A stretch of DNA of 64,000 nt from Atrina japonica (lineage: Eukaryota; Mollusca; Bivalvia; Pterioida; Pinnidae). Location: positions 1 through 64,000 of the forward strand of contig BROG01000639.1 in NCBI GenBank assembly GCA_030159075.1, read 5' to 3'. Positions 41,901 through 56,000 of the stretch are shown here, piece by piece. Made by a program: the position numbers and the translations under genes. The notes below the pieces were generated by a model. That model made no database searches and was not told the origin of the DNA. It saw only the letters and a list, made by a program, of their open reading frames with translations. Each line of letters starts with the position of its first letter. Position 1 is the stretch's first letter.

Positions 41901-44900
41901 TATAGGGAGGTGGTCTTTATATAGAGGTTGATTTGTACACAAATGGTACTATTGGGGACATCAAAAACAGTCTTAATGACCAGGTGGTTGCTGAAGCAGG
42001 TTTTACTGTATGCACAATCAGTATGTGAGTTTATATGAATATAAGTGGGTTATCAAATAATTTATTGTTGCACCAGATCATTTTCTATACTGTAGTTTCC
42101 ACAGGGTCAAATTTCGGCCCCATTTCCAATATGTCCAATGCAAAATACATGAATTTTTTCCAAATTTGATAAAAAAACTTCCCAATTTGGTGTTGAGGCC
42201 AGGAAAAATTAATTATTGTAAAGGAAGTTGCATTTAAAATGAGATTCAGGTAGATTTCCATCACTGCAAACAGTTTTTCCCAATTTGACACAAATTCACG
42301 TTAAAATTTTCAGTGGTATCGTCAATGGCATTTTCCCAAATTAACAGAAAAAGGCCTGCGCACAGAAAAATACATGTATAAGAGAGTTGATAAAATATGT
42401 GAAATCATGTAAAATACATAATATAAGTGCATACATGGAAACTACAATGTGTTATTTTGTAAATTGATCACAGATACAGGTACAGCTTATATAAATTGAA
42501 AGAAAATCATCTTTTTTTAACAAAGATCATAGATCCTATCTCTTTAAGGAGATAAGATGAGGTCATTTTTTGGGATGAGCAGGGGTAAACAATCCTAAAA
42601 ATTCCACTTGTCCTGTAGGACAGTATTGATATCTAAGTGTCCAAAATTATTGCAAAAATCACTTGTCCGGAAATGAAGCTTAACATTTAAAGATATTTGT
42701 TTTGTGTTTAAACAAGTAATTTTACTGAATTAATTTTTGTCTTCAACAACATCACTTGTCATATCGGACAAGTTAGAAGGAAACATCTACTTGTCCGAAA
42801 TCAAAAATGGGATTGTTGAGTCCTGGTGGGTGTAAAAATATTGCCGTGTGGTGAACTTTGTAATCTTGAATTATTCCATGTTTACTACAGAAATTCTGCC
42901 TTTGATCTGATTTATTTCTTTCATATTTTCAGGTGTGAATACCTGTACTTATTTGATGGATATTACCTAAAAGACACACTGAAGTATTTCAACAACAACA
43001 GTTACCCTCACAACCCCAAATTTGACTCACTCTCAAGTGTGGTTTATATAGCATTTTGTAACAATGGGAAACCACGAGATATCCAACTTAAATACATCAC
43101 TAAATGTAAGTACATGTACTATCGAGATATCCATCTTAAACATGTGCCATGGCATATGTAAGTTTGAGTACTTGAGATATCCAGTTTAAATACACTGTCA
43201 AACGTAAGTAATATTGTGATATCAATCTTACACACTTGAGATATCGAACTTAAATACACCACGAAATAGAAGTAATGGTACTTTGGAGATATCCATCTTA
43301 CACATGTGTTGCAACATATATAAGTTTGTGTACTTGGGATATCCAGTTTAAATACACTCAAATGCAAGTACTATCGAGATATAAATCTTATCCGTGTGCC
43401 ACAGTATATGTAAGTTTGAGTACCGTATTTTATGGCCTATAGGTCGATGTGGGGGACAGGTCAAATGGCCAATTTTTTGCAAAAATCCAGGTTTAAGTAT
43501 TAGATAGAATGAAGTGGACGACAGGTCAATGTTGGCAGAGATGGAAACATGAATGGGAAAACACAAAAAATACATCATTTATGTTTAATAAATGGTGCTA
43601 AAATGATGGTAGCCTACTAAAATAATAAGAATAACAGGCCTATTTTACTGTATATTATTAAATAGGAGTGATTAAAAAGCTTACAAGTTGCATTTTATCA
43701 TACTTAACATCACTTATATTACTCGTGTGTACTGATTACATCGCTATTATGTTACCTGTCAAATCATCATTAAATTCTTTATGCTGTTAACACAAGCGAC
43801 CTCAATCCTTGTCTTATCCTTACATTGGCCTAAATTATTATGTACCTGCAATTGTCAAACAATTAAATACCCAAGGTTGTATATCAAGTAATTTAATGTA
43901 ACACTTTTCCCAAAACTTTCCTAATTTCAAAGACTGCCGCGGGATCCTTATCAGTTGAAGGTCACGTTTCAGTGAACACAGCTTGTAGTGTCCCGAAAAT
44001 CTGAATAAAGACTTTAACTTCATTATTTTGTCACTTGATTATGAACACACTGCATTACGCACACACGAGGTCACATTTAATAGTTCTATGAAGTGTAAAT
44101 ACAAATGGGTGTTTGGAGTAGACCCCTAGATTATCCAGTGAAAAATGTTGAATTACGATGTTAAAATGAGGAATTGCAGATACAAGTTAAATATTTCACT
44201 AAGATAAGTCGATGCAGTAAATAGGTCAAGGTCACAACTTTGGAAAAAAAAAAATATCAACCTATAGGCTGTAAAATACAGTACTTGAGATATCCAGTTT
44301 ATAAGTACTATCGTGATATCCATCTTCCACATGTGTTACAGTACATATAAGTTTGAGTACTTAGGATATCCAGTTTAAATACACTCAAATGTACGTACTA
44401 TCGTGATATCCATCTTCCACATGTGTTACAGTATATATAAGTTTGAGTACTTAGGATATCTAGTTTAAATACACTCAAATGTAAATACTATCATGATATA
44501 CATCTTACACATGTGTTACAGTATATTAGTTTGAGTACTTGAGATATCCAGTTTAAATGCACTCAAATGTAAGTACTGTTGTGATATCAATCTTGCCCAT
44601 GTGCCACCATGTAGAGTCAACTCCACTTATAACATAGTTGGAGGGAGATATATATAAAAACGTCGTGATAGCTTAATTTCGTTATTGGGATTCATCTATT
44701 ATAATGTTACATTTTTATATAAGCATAACCTGAAATACATTATCAGTTAAAACTAAACTGATACCCCTAACTGAGCGTAACAGGCAGTAGTGGGGCTTTA
44801 AAGTTCTTGAGACATTTTTATATAAGCATAACCTGAAATACGTTATCAGTTAAAACCAAACTGATACCCCTAACTGAGCGTAACAGGCAGTAGTGGGGCT

Positions 44901-47580
44901 TTAAAGTTCTTGAGACATTCATCTAAAATATATCAGTAAATATTTGTGAAACACTTTAGGTACCCATCATAAAGACATAAAATATACAACCAAATAAGTT
45001 CAGTATTTGAAGTGTACAAGTTAAGTATAAAACATTATTTATATCAATGTTTCAAGCTGTGTTGTACAAAGCTGTTTCTTGTTTTTATAAAATGCTGTAA
45101 ATCCTAATCTCTAGTTAAATAGGCCCCTGATTTATAATACAGAAGGAATCACTGTCCATCTATCTATCTGTCTGTCTAAAGTGTCTTTCTGTCAGTCTTT
45201 TTTGTTTTTTAACACATTTACTTGGGTAGTTCTCAACAGATAGCGTTCATCATGTTCATATTTCATACATAGATGCAGAATGATAAGAGGAAGAGACCTA
45301 TACATTTTGGGGTCAAGGTCAAATGTCAAGGTCACATCTTTCAATTAAAGTTAAAATTAAGCTTTGTCATAACTTTTCAACCATACAGGATAGAGGATTA
45401 GTAATTTAAATGCATACTCGACTACCGGTAATGACAAAAAGGCAAATGACCTTTTGAATTAGACTGACCTTTATACAAATATTTAATTTTTTGCAATAGG
45501 CCATTCCAGTTTTTTTCTGTGTTTATATTATGTTCTGTTGATAGATAGGTTTTGAGATCATAAAATAAAAAAAGAAACACAAATTTCTGGGGAAAAAATT
45601 TGGAATTTAGCCCTAAAATTAACAGTTAAACATTCAACATTTAATAATTGTGAAAACTAACATTTCAAGGGTTATTTATTAGAATGTGTCAAAGATATGG
45701 TTTTTGTAAGTTTAATTTCATTTTTCTTTTGTTAACTGAACACATCAGGAAAACATTCAAATATGCATTAAATTTCATTTGTTCTTCTAAAAATGTCTTA
45801 TATTTTTTCTGTCGTTTTTTCCCAATAGAAAGATAACTATTTGATTTTAGGGTGGATACTAAAAATTAAAAAAAAAATTGAAATGGCACTAAATGCAACT
45901 CTCAGGAATGACCTCAAGATCAATACCCTTGTGACCTTAGCACATGATGGAAATAGCTTTTCATATTTCAATGTTGTTATATAACTTTTGGATTATAAGA
46001 GATAGTGACTTTATATTTGGTAAGCATATTTCACAATACAACCCCTTCAAATGACACACTGGAAACATTTAGTCTATGTAATGGTTCGTTCTCATAAACA
46101 AATAGTCCATGGCAGATTTTGGTGTAAATGAAATTAAATCTAGTTTGAATAATCATTAAATGAAATACCACATGATTCTACTTACTTCTGCCTTACGAAA
46201 TTATACAACACAATTTGTAGCTAGTTCTAACCGAACATCATCGATCTATTTATAAATATGGAATTCCACTATATAAAATTCCAGTGATGTTGAGCCTGTG
46301 TTACTCCGTCATTCATCATATTGATATTGACAGCTAGTGAGCTTCAAGCATACAGCGATGTAAATAGAAATAATTACATATCGCTGGTACTAACATGAAG
46401 CTAAATCAATTTCTTTTGAACTCTCATGAATATGTATGTTTTCTAGTCCACAGAAAAATGAAAATAAAAGCAGAATAGAGTGGATAGGATTGAGTAGGAG
46501 GTGCTTGTTATGCAAATGGCGCGTGAAAGTTCCTGTCCATTTTGAAAACTATCAAATTAACATGTCTGTCAACTAATCGCTATACTATACCAGCCTTAAT
46601 GAGATTCCTGTGCATATTCCCTTTATTTATAAACCCTATATGGTGACCACATGTCTTACAGAACCAGCGTCAGCTCAATTTCAGCGGAAGGTCACTTGTA
46701 TACTCTATGTATTGATATTACAGAAGGAGGTAACTCGGAACAATGAATGTTACAACTTCCAGTTCTCGTTTTCACAGAAGTTGGGGGAAATCACCATGTC
46801 CATTGTCGGGTGTTTACACAACAATTATCACAACTTTTGAAGTTAATCACAATTAGATTGGGATGTATAAACCTAAACTTTTTGTGTAATCGGTCTGTTC
46901 ATAATGGATTTCAAACAGAAATGATGTCTTCAACAGAAAAAAAAACAAAAAAACGTTTTATCCATTGCTGAAAGTGTTGATGTCTATAAGTGAAATTGGT
47001 GATAGATCGTTTTGCTGCATCACGACTTTAGGCCTGAATTATGTTGACGAAAAATTACTTATTGAACAATAAACATGGGGTAAACTGTCTGTTTCACCCC
47101 GTACAGTTATTTTTATTAATGATTACAAGATAGAGAACGTTGTTTTGTTGTTTATTTAGTCAAGGCAGAGTATATGTTCATGTACCACAGTAATAGCCCT
47201 AAATAGGATTGTTTACATTCGATATTACAAGGCCTAAAATATGCTTAAAATCACAGGCATTTTTCGCTATGAAAAATTTATTTTACCTGTTCCCAGTCAG
47301 TGTCATGTTTGGTTTAAATTTAAGTAGGCTCCATAAATGTTCACGTTTTATTTTGAAATGAGTGTTAATGCACGACAGACATATTAAAAGTTGGTGCGAA
47401 AGATACAACAAATAAAATTTAGAACGTTAATTTTGAAATTTTTTTAGAGGCTGGAAATTGAATTTTTTTTGTTTTAAGATCTACATTAATTTCATTTATT
47501 TTCATTTCATATATGTTAGATAGAAGTAGTTTGAATCACATAGGTATTTTGCCAAAATAACAACCTATTTCAGTACTTTG

Positions 47581-47626
<46 letters not shown>

Positions 47627-50600
47627 AAGTTTAAATGCAGATTTTAACCATTTATACTTTCGTTTTCAGCTAAGTATCATTACATAGATAGTGCACAGGC
47701 AGAGAAGGGAACAATTCGTTCTCTCAATTTTCCACTCGGCTATGTACAAAATGGAGAGCAGGTCATTTACTACTTCATCAACAGTCAAAGTGAAAAGAAA
47801 TATATCTTCATATTGTTTGATGACTGGGATTTGTCCAGTTCAAGTGAAATTTATGTAAGTTAAAAATGTGTATATGTACCCACTACTTAACAGAATGTAT
47901 CATACTCTGTAGTTGTTTAATTACACGGAGAGATTTTAAAAATATTTATGAATGGCTTAAGTCTCAGTGGCATAGAATATCTCTAGTACATCCTGTTTAG
48001 TAATCAACCCATTTCATCTGGCCACCCCTTTGGCCATTTCTGCTCCCTAAATCACCGGGTAATCTTTTTCAATCCATTGTCATCTGTTGATATATGGGTA
48101 TGAGTCGTTCGTTAACCTCTGAACATTTTCTACTCCCCAAATGTCTCGAGTCATCTTTTTCAATCCACAGTCATCTGTCGACGATCAGGTGTGAGTTGTT
48201 TGTTAACTTCTGAATATTTTCTGCTCTCTATTAAAACCTTCAGAATCCATCTCTTCAAATTTGGTATGCAGCACCTGTAGGGAGATCATAAGAAAATTAT
48301 AATTAACATGACCATGCTGAAATGTGTTTAATATATATTGTGTATATATACTCAGCCAAAAGAGAACCTGACACTTTATATTTTAATTTATTTGTTTTGT
48401 CTTCATATAAAATATCTTTTCGACCCTTACCCTAAAAATTATGTCAATTTATATCGACTCTAAGTTGTAATAACTCAATAACATGCTAAAGTGTTGAAAA
48501 ATCATTGGTCTTCGATATGTTACAAGTTTTATAACCGTGTGTTGACTGTGTTGCCGGGAAAATGATAAACTATACGGTGTCAGGTTTCTTTCTAGGCTGA
48601 GTATATATATGCCAAGTAGGCGTTCCCTTAAGTATTGATTTTTTAAGGGAGATAACTTCCAATTGTTTACATGTTGTTTACATGCTACAACTGAAGTGAG
48701 GAAATGTGAGGAAAGCATGGCGATTTGCCAGAATGTTATCAAGGCAATGTACACCAGGATGTTTTATGTACAAATTATGCCACATTACTTTTTCCTGAAT
48801 ATATGTAGTAAAAAGGGTAATAAGATATTTGTAGAATGTATAGGTAGGACCTAACTGGTCATAATTGTAGTGAAACTGAACAAATGATAACTGAAATGTT
48901 TTGTTATACCATAAATTGGGATATTTTGGCCAGTATTGCCTCCCTATTAAAATGGCCAAAATTAAATCATCCTAAATATGTATACCTTCAACAGCCAAAA
49001 AATTTGGATCCTTTATTCGTTTACGACTAGACTTGGTAGATCCAGACTTCTTATCTACTTAGTGGGATAGAAGGATATCTCAGGATATCTTGATATATGC
49101 TTCAGAGAAGACAAGATTATATAGTCTTTATTCTGTTAGAATTGTTGTGAAAAACTGCGACTCCAGCATATATATTTTCTGTACTCATACTTATTATTCT
49201 GTTGGATTTATCCATCAGCCGATCACCTTCTAGGGAGTATTAAAAGTGGAGAACTGGTTGGCTGCACTAAATATAGTTGACAGGAATTTCAAACACTTGG
49301 AATGATCAACTCAACAAGACCTAGGTTTGATTTTAGGCCGAATTCATACATGATATAAACATAAATGGCGAAAACTAACTCTTCATTTATGACCAACGTG
49401 GCCAAATTATAGTGATGCCAAAATATCCCAATTTACAGTATGCAAACATCTGTACTCTATGAGCATAGTGGAATTCACAATTATATACAAGTTTCAGCAT
49501 TGCAGTTTTTGACATTTTACATCATGTGTCAACATGAATCCTTGATCAGAAATTTTGTCAATAGAACTGATTCTCGGGAAACTGTTAAGACTTATTTGTG
49601 CATTTACAGTTTTAACAACATTTACTTATTTTTCATATCAATTGTTTAGAACTGAGTCTCAGGAAACTGTTAAAGTGATATGAGATGTAGTAGTTGAAAA
49701 ATTTTACATGCCCATTTTATGTAATATTCTTTCTCATATATATCCCAAAAGGAACCATCCTGTGGTTAAAATAACAAATGCATGTGTATAATTGCAATAA
49801 TCTTGCCAAACATTACCCATAACAGACATTTTTAAATAATAAAAAAATACTGGTCAACCAGACCAGTGGATAAAATAATTTCAAATTGTTTACTGGTCTG
49901 TATATATACACAATTGAAATGAAATGGTCATTTGGACCAGATATCAGATAGATTTCACCAGACTTTTGTAAAATTTAACGGTTTTTCTGGCAAGATCAGT
50001 GAATTTAAAAAACTCTGCCCTAATATCAGTCTTTTTTGTTCACCATTATTCTGAGGATTGCAAATTAACTTTGGTAATTTTTACAAAGATTACCGAGTAT
50101 CCAGTAACAGAGTAAGTACGTGTGATTTGCAGTTAATATACATTCTATTCTTATTACCTTTTGTGTTTATTTTTGTACATTATCATTTCATACCTAAATC
50201 AGGCCTAGTTTGTCTTTTCTGTTGTTTCAAAACATTCGCTTCTGAAATTGTCCACGTGCTTGGTATAAGTGATCTTGACCCATTTTTAACTCATCCCATC
50301 ACATTCTTGGCTTTATCATTCTTGAAACATATGAACTGCCCAACTCCACATGACATGGTTACACGATTGTAAAACATGAGATGCACATAGTTTTCACTGT
50401 TATATTGTTTTGATTTTGGCAATGTCAGCATTCATTTCATGGTAACATAAAAGATTGGGAAAATTTCTTTCAGTGACCTGATATTTTTATTTGCTTCAGA
50501 AAATACAGCCAGATTTTTTAAAGTATAGGAAAATATAAATTCTAATAAAGCAAATAACTTTGAAAAGAAGATCTTTTACAACATTTCACTTGTTTGATGT

Positions 50601-52968
50601 ATTTGAATACACATTTGATCATATTCTATATATCATAGAAAAAAAATCACCACTGTGACAGTTTATATCGCTTTAAGACCTATTTGAGCATTTACAGTTT
50701 TTACGACATTTACTTATTTTTTATATCAATTGTTTATATGTTATCAGTATGTTGTAATATTTCTGACCTCAATTATTGGTTGATTTTTCTTCTAGTTTGA
50801 CAACAGCAATTTTCCTCGTCCAATACAAGGGGACTCATTGAGACCAGCAGTTAAGTCAGAGGGGTCAAAAATGAGAGTCGTATTTAATTTAGGAAGAGAT
50901 TTGATTGGTGGAGGAGGAAGGCGACACATGGGATTTAAATTTTCATACACATTTTATAATGGTAAGCAAAAATATGTTCATGAACATAAATCATAAAGGA
51001 ATGATGATGACGGTGATGATGATGGTGATGATGATGATAATGATGGTGATGATTGTGATGATGATAATGATGATGATAGTGATTTGGTTGGTTTTTTGTT
51101 GTTTAACATCCAACTCAAGAATCTTTCACTCATATGGAGACGACACCAAATGCGGGTGAAGGGCTTCAAATTCTAGCCATTGATCAGTGTGGGTTCTTTA
51201 AAGTGCCGACACCTATTGTGACATGGGACCCCGCTTTTTACTGTCTCGATGCAAAGTACAGGAAACCAACCTTCCACTGGCTGGTCTCAAACTTATGACC
51301 TCACAATCAACAGTCGAGCCCGCTACCAACTGAGCCAGGCCGGCTCATGATGATAATGATAATGATGATGATGATGATGATTATGATGATGATGATGATA
51401 ATGATAATGATTGATAATGATGATAATGATTATGACGATAATGGTGATGTTGATGATGATGATGATGATCAAAATATGATCCTTGTTTAACCATCTCCAA
51501 ATAAAAATGATAGCCTATAAAGAATATATTTTTTGGAAGAAAAATAAAGTGGAATGATTTGTTCATTTAAAAATAATTTTGTTTGTTATTAAATAGGTGA
51601 AGTTTGTTTTGCCTCACAAATTAATGAGAACACAGCAAACATATGCTTCATTCTTTTGTTAATGATCTGTATAAGAAAACGTCACCCCCAAAAATTTGAA
51701 TTAAGGAATCCACAGATGACTAAGTGCAGAGATTTGAGAAAAATTTATATATATGATAACTGGAAAATTAACCATTTTAAATAGAAATCTGTCCTACAAA
51801 ATAGATTTATTGCAACAAATAACTTTATATTTCTTGTAAAATTTAGTGTTAAGCTATACATTAGTTGATTTGTGTATTAGGGTCTTTCGTGTCATTCAGT
51901 CCACACAAAGAAGGTAAGTGAGGTAAGTTGACTTCAGTAGTTGGACATTTTGTGTCATTGGTCACAAAAAGGTAAGTGAAGTGAGTTGACTTCTGTATTT
52001 GGACATTTTGTGTCATTGGTCACATAGAAGGTAATTGAAGTGAGTTGACTTCTGTACTTGGACATTTTGTGTCATTGGTCACATAGAAGGTAAGTGAAGT
52101 GAGTTGACTTCTGTATTTGGACATTTTGTGTCATTGGTCACAAAGAAGGTAAGTGAAGTGAGTTGACTTGTGTACTTGGACATTTTGTGTCATTGGTCAC
52201 ATAGAAAGTAAGTGAAGTGAGTTGACTTCTGTATTTGGACATTTTGTGTCATTGGTCACAAAGAAGGTAAGTGAAGTGAGTTGACTTGTGTACTTGGACA
52301 TTTTGTGTCATTGGTCACAAAGAAGGTAAGTGAAGTGAGTTGACTTGTGTACTTGGACATTTTGTGTCATTGGTCACATATAAGGTAAGTGAAGTGAGTT
52401 GACTTGTGTGTTAGGGCATTTTATATCAGTTAGCACATAGAAGGCAATTGAGGTGAGTTGACTTGAATATTAGGGCATTTTATTTCAGTTGGCATATAGA
52501 ATGTAAGTGAGGTGAGTTGACCTGTGTATTAGGGCATTTTATTTCAGTGGGCACATAGAAGGTAAGTGAGGAAAGTCTTGTGTATTAGGGCATTTTGTGT
52601 TAGTCGGTGAACTAAGTAATGACCTGAAAGTAGTATTTCCTTTGTAATATAAAATTTATACATGTATATACATATACAACATGATAAAGTGTCTTTGCAT
52701 TAAAAATTCACAAGAAACTATTTTTCTTTTTAGCGGATGAGTATGCTCCAGCTCCATTAACAAGTAAGTAATTTATATGTGCACCAGTAGTTATCTCCCT
52801 TTATCCTATACATTCAGTTTTTGTCATTGTTTAGTATTTTATCCTCAAAACTTAATGAATATCATCTTGTACCTATACTTCCAAAAATCCACTACATTGA
52901 TTTTAGAATTGATACTCATATTCTCTTTGTTTCCTTTGATTTTACAGTTTTATCAACTGATATTATAC

Positions 52969-53021
<53 letters not shown>

Positions 53022-53028
53022 AGTTTTA

Positions 53029-53076
<48 letters not shown>

Positions 53077-56000
53077 AGTTTTGGTACAGTGATGAATAAT
53101 ATGTTAAAGAAAGTGTAGTACATCACTACTTATTATTAAAACATGTAAAATTTGCTTTATTCCGTCAGCGCTTTCTGTCACCCCGGATGGTGGAAACTCT
53201 AATCAAATAAAGCAAATTTTGATTGAAAATTGTGATGTTTTACACTTGTCTTTACACATCTTGTTTTAACCAAACAGCTGGGGGAGCTTGCAATGCATTC
53301 AAACCAAACAAAATATGTTATTTTTATTACCTTAAAGTTTGTCTTGACCTTTACCCTGGGTCATATTTTTAAGATCACGGTCACAATGTACCCGTGGACG
53401 GAATATTTGTCAGGGCAATAACTTTCCAACACTTGCTTGGAATGCATTCAAACTTAATTGTGTTATTGGTCATGACCTTAAAGTGTGTCATGGCTTTGAC
53501 CCTGAGTTATATCTTCAAGGTCAGCTGCTGTGGGCCTAGTCCATCTCTGGTAATTGTCTAAGAAGCTAAGGAGGGGGAGATCTGTAACAAAAACAAGATC
53601 TAGGTGTACATGTTGTAAATATCTAGTGTCATTAACCCTTTAAACCCTCCAGGCCAAAAAAGACTGGTCTAAACAGTAGTAAAGATCATACCATCTGAAT
53701 ACTTAGGGGTGAAAGGGATAAAGTAATATGTATATTTTGTCAACAATACAGGTATTTAACTTTGATATCAACATATTTATATTTATTTATTTTAGATTGT
53801 GGTGAATACTTGATGAGGAGTGAGGGTGGTACAATTGACCAGTCTTTTAGGAATTTAGTTAGCATCAAACTTCATGATTGTATCTGGGTCATCAAAAAAC
53901 AACAGGGCTATGACAATGTCCTTCTGAACTTAATCACCTTCAGATCTGAAAATACAGGTATAGATATCAAAGTACATATACAGTTATATACTGTGTCTAA
54001 CAATTGTGTACAGCTTAAGAACTATAACACTAATTTTACAGATTCACAAGCACTTATACAGCCTCAACTAATGGATATGTGTAACCCCAACATCAAACAG
54101 AATTATACCTGGTCAAAACCAGACAGACCGATATATACAACAAGATAGACACCAAAATCAAACAGAATTATACCTGGTCAAAACCAGACAGACCGATATA
54201 TACAACAAGATAGACACCAAAATCAAACAGAATTATACCTGGTCAAAACCAGACAGACCGATATATACAATAAGATAGACACCAAAATCAAACAGAATTA
54301 TACCTGGTCAAAACCAGACAGACCGATATATACAACAAGAGAGACCCCAACATCAAACAGAATTATACCTGGTCAAAACCAGACAGACCAATATATACAA
54401 CAAGAGAGACCCCAACATCAAACAGAATTATACCTGGTCAAAACCAGACAGACCAATATATACAACAAGAGAGACCCCAACATCAAACATTTGTATACAT
54501 CATAAATTTATTTGCTTAACATAGACTATAGCAAAGCACTACAGTCAGAATAGTAAATTGTATCATAGTGTAGCACTTAGCAATCAGAAAAGTAAATCGT
54601 ATCATAGCATATCACCACAGTCAGAACAGTAAATCCTATCATAGCATAGCACATAGAACAGTAAAATGTATCATAGTGCAGCACTTAGCAATCAGAAAAG
54701 TAAATCATATCATAGCGTAGCACTACAGTCAGAGCAGTAAATCGTATCATATTGTAATACTACAGTCAGAACTGTAAATCATATCATAGCGTAGCACTTA
54801 AGGATGATCCACTGTTTGATTACGGCATAGATACTTTAAGGGAGATAACTCTTGAAGTACAACAATTTTGATTTTGTGAGATTTTGCTGAAAATAAGTGT
54901 AAAAGGTATTTGGATTTTGGATGATATTTTGTTAATGAAAAATAGCAGCTTTAGGTACTTTGGTAAGATGAAGTCAGTAGTAGATGTTACAGAAAGGCTG
55001 TTTGCCATGGTAAAAAAATAAAAGCCTCTGATTGGTCCAGATTTTGATATTGTCAGATTTTCATGAAAAATGGTACTTTGGGGTATTTTTGTATTATGAA
55101 TTCAATGGCAGATGTAATGAAAGTTTAAGTTTCTATCTAACAAAATAAAGGCCACTGATTGGTCAAAACAAAGATATTTTAAGATTTTGCTTTTTATATC
55201 ATGTATTGGCAATGTGCCAATACTATTTCTCTAAAAAGGGAGATATTACTTAGCTGTGTATACTGAAAATTAACACGGGTAGATATTTTTTTTTTGTATA
55301 AACAGCATAGCCTATAACAAATTGTATTAATAAAAGAAACTTGTCAGATTAGTTTTACACACATACTTTTCAATGGTTTGTTATGTAATAACAACTTATT
55401 ATGGGTTTACTTTGACTTTTCATCGAGGGCTATCCTGTTAGCAGTGAGGAGTCATGGAGGTTGCATTTGCACTTTGTGTTAAATATAGTCCAACTCAAGA
55501 ATTCAACTTTTACACAGAAGTCAAATATTTTGGTGTAAATGAAGTTAAATCTAGTTTGAATAATCATTAAATGAAATACCACATAATTCTACTTACTTCT
55601 GTTTCTCGAAAATTATAAAATACAATTTGTAGTTAGTTTCAACAAAACGTCATCGATCTATTTATCAGTATGGAAATTCCAGTATATAAGATTCTAGTGA
55701 TGTTGAGCCTGCCTTGAAAATCTGGAATATTACTCCGCCATACTTATATGGATGAATGGCAGAATTTCCTGTCCATTTTGAAAACTATCAAATTTACGTG
55801 TTTGTCACCTAATCGCTATACATAACCTGCCTTAATGAGATTCCCTGTGCATATTTCCTTTATTTATACACCCTATATGGTGACAGCATGCTTTACATAA
55901 CCAGTGACTGCTCAATTTCAGCAGACGGTCACTTGTATATCACAAAGGGAGGTAACGCGAACATTGAACATTACAATTTCCAGTTCTCATTTCCACGGAA

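Noticed and set aside
42085..42291. 68-residue minus-strand ORF in intron 3
   Set aside because: No domain or splice context, and it is AT-rich intronic sequence.
54086..54148. Real coding continuation of exon 8
   Set aside because: The CUB 3 domain continues correctly only by splicing from 53957 to 58718; the extension enters a tandem repeat. It is kept only as a possible retained-intron isoform.
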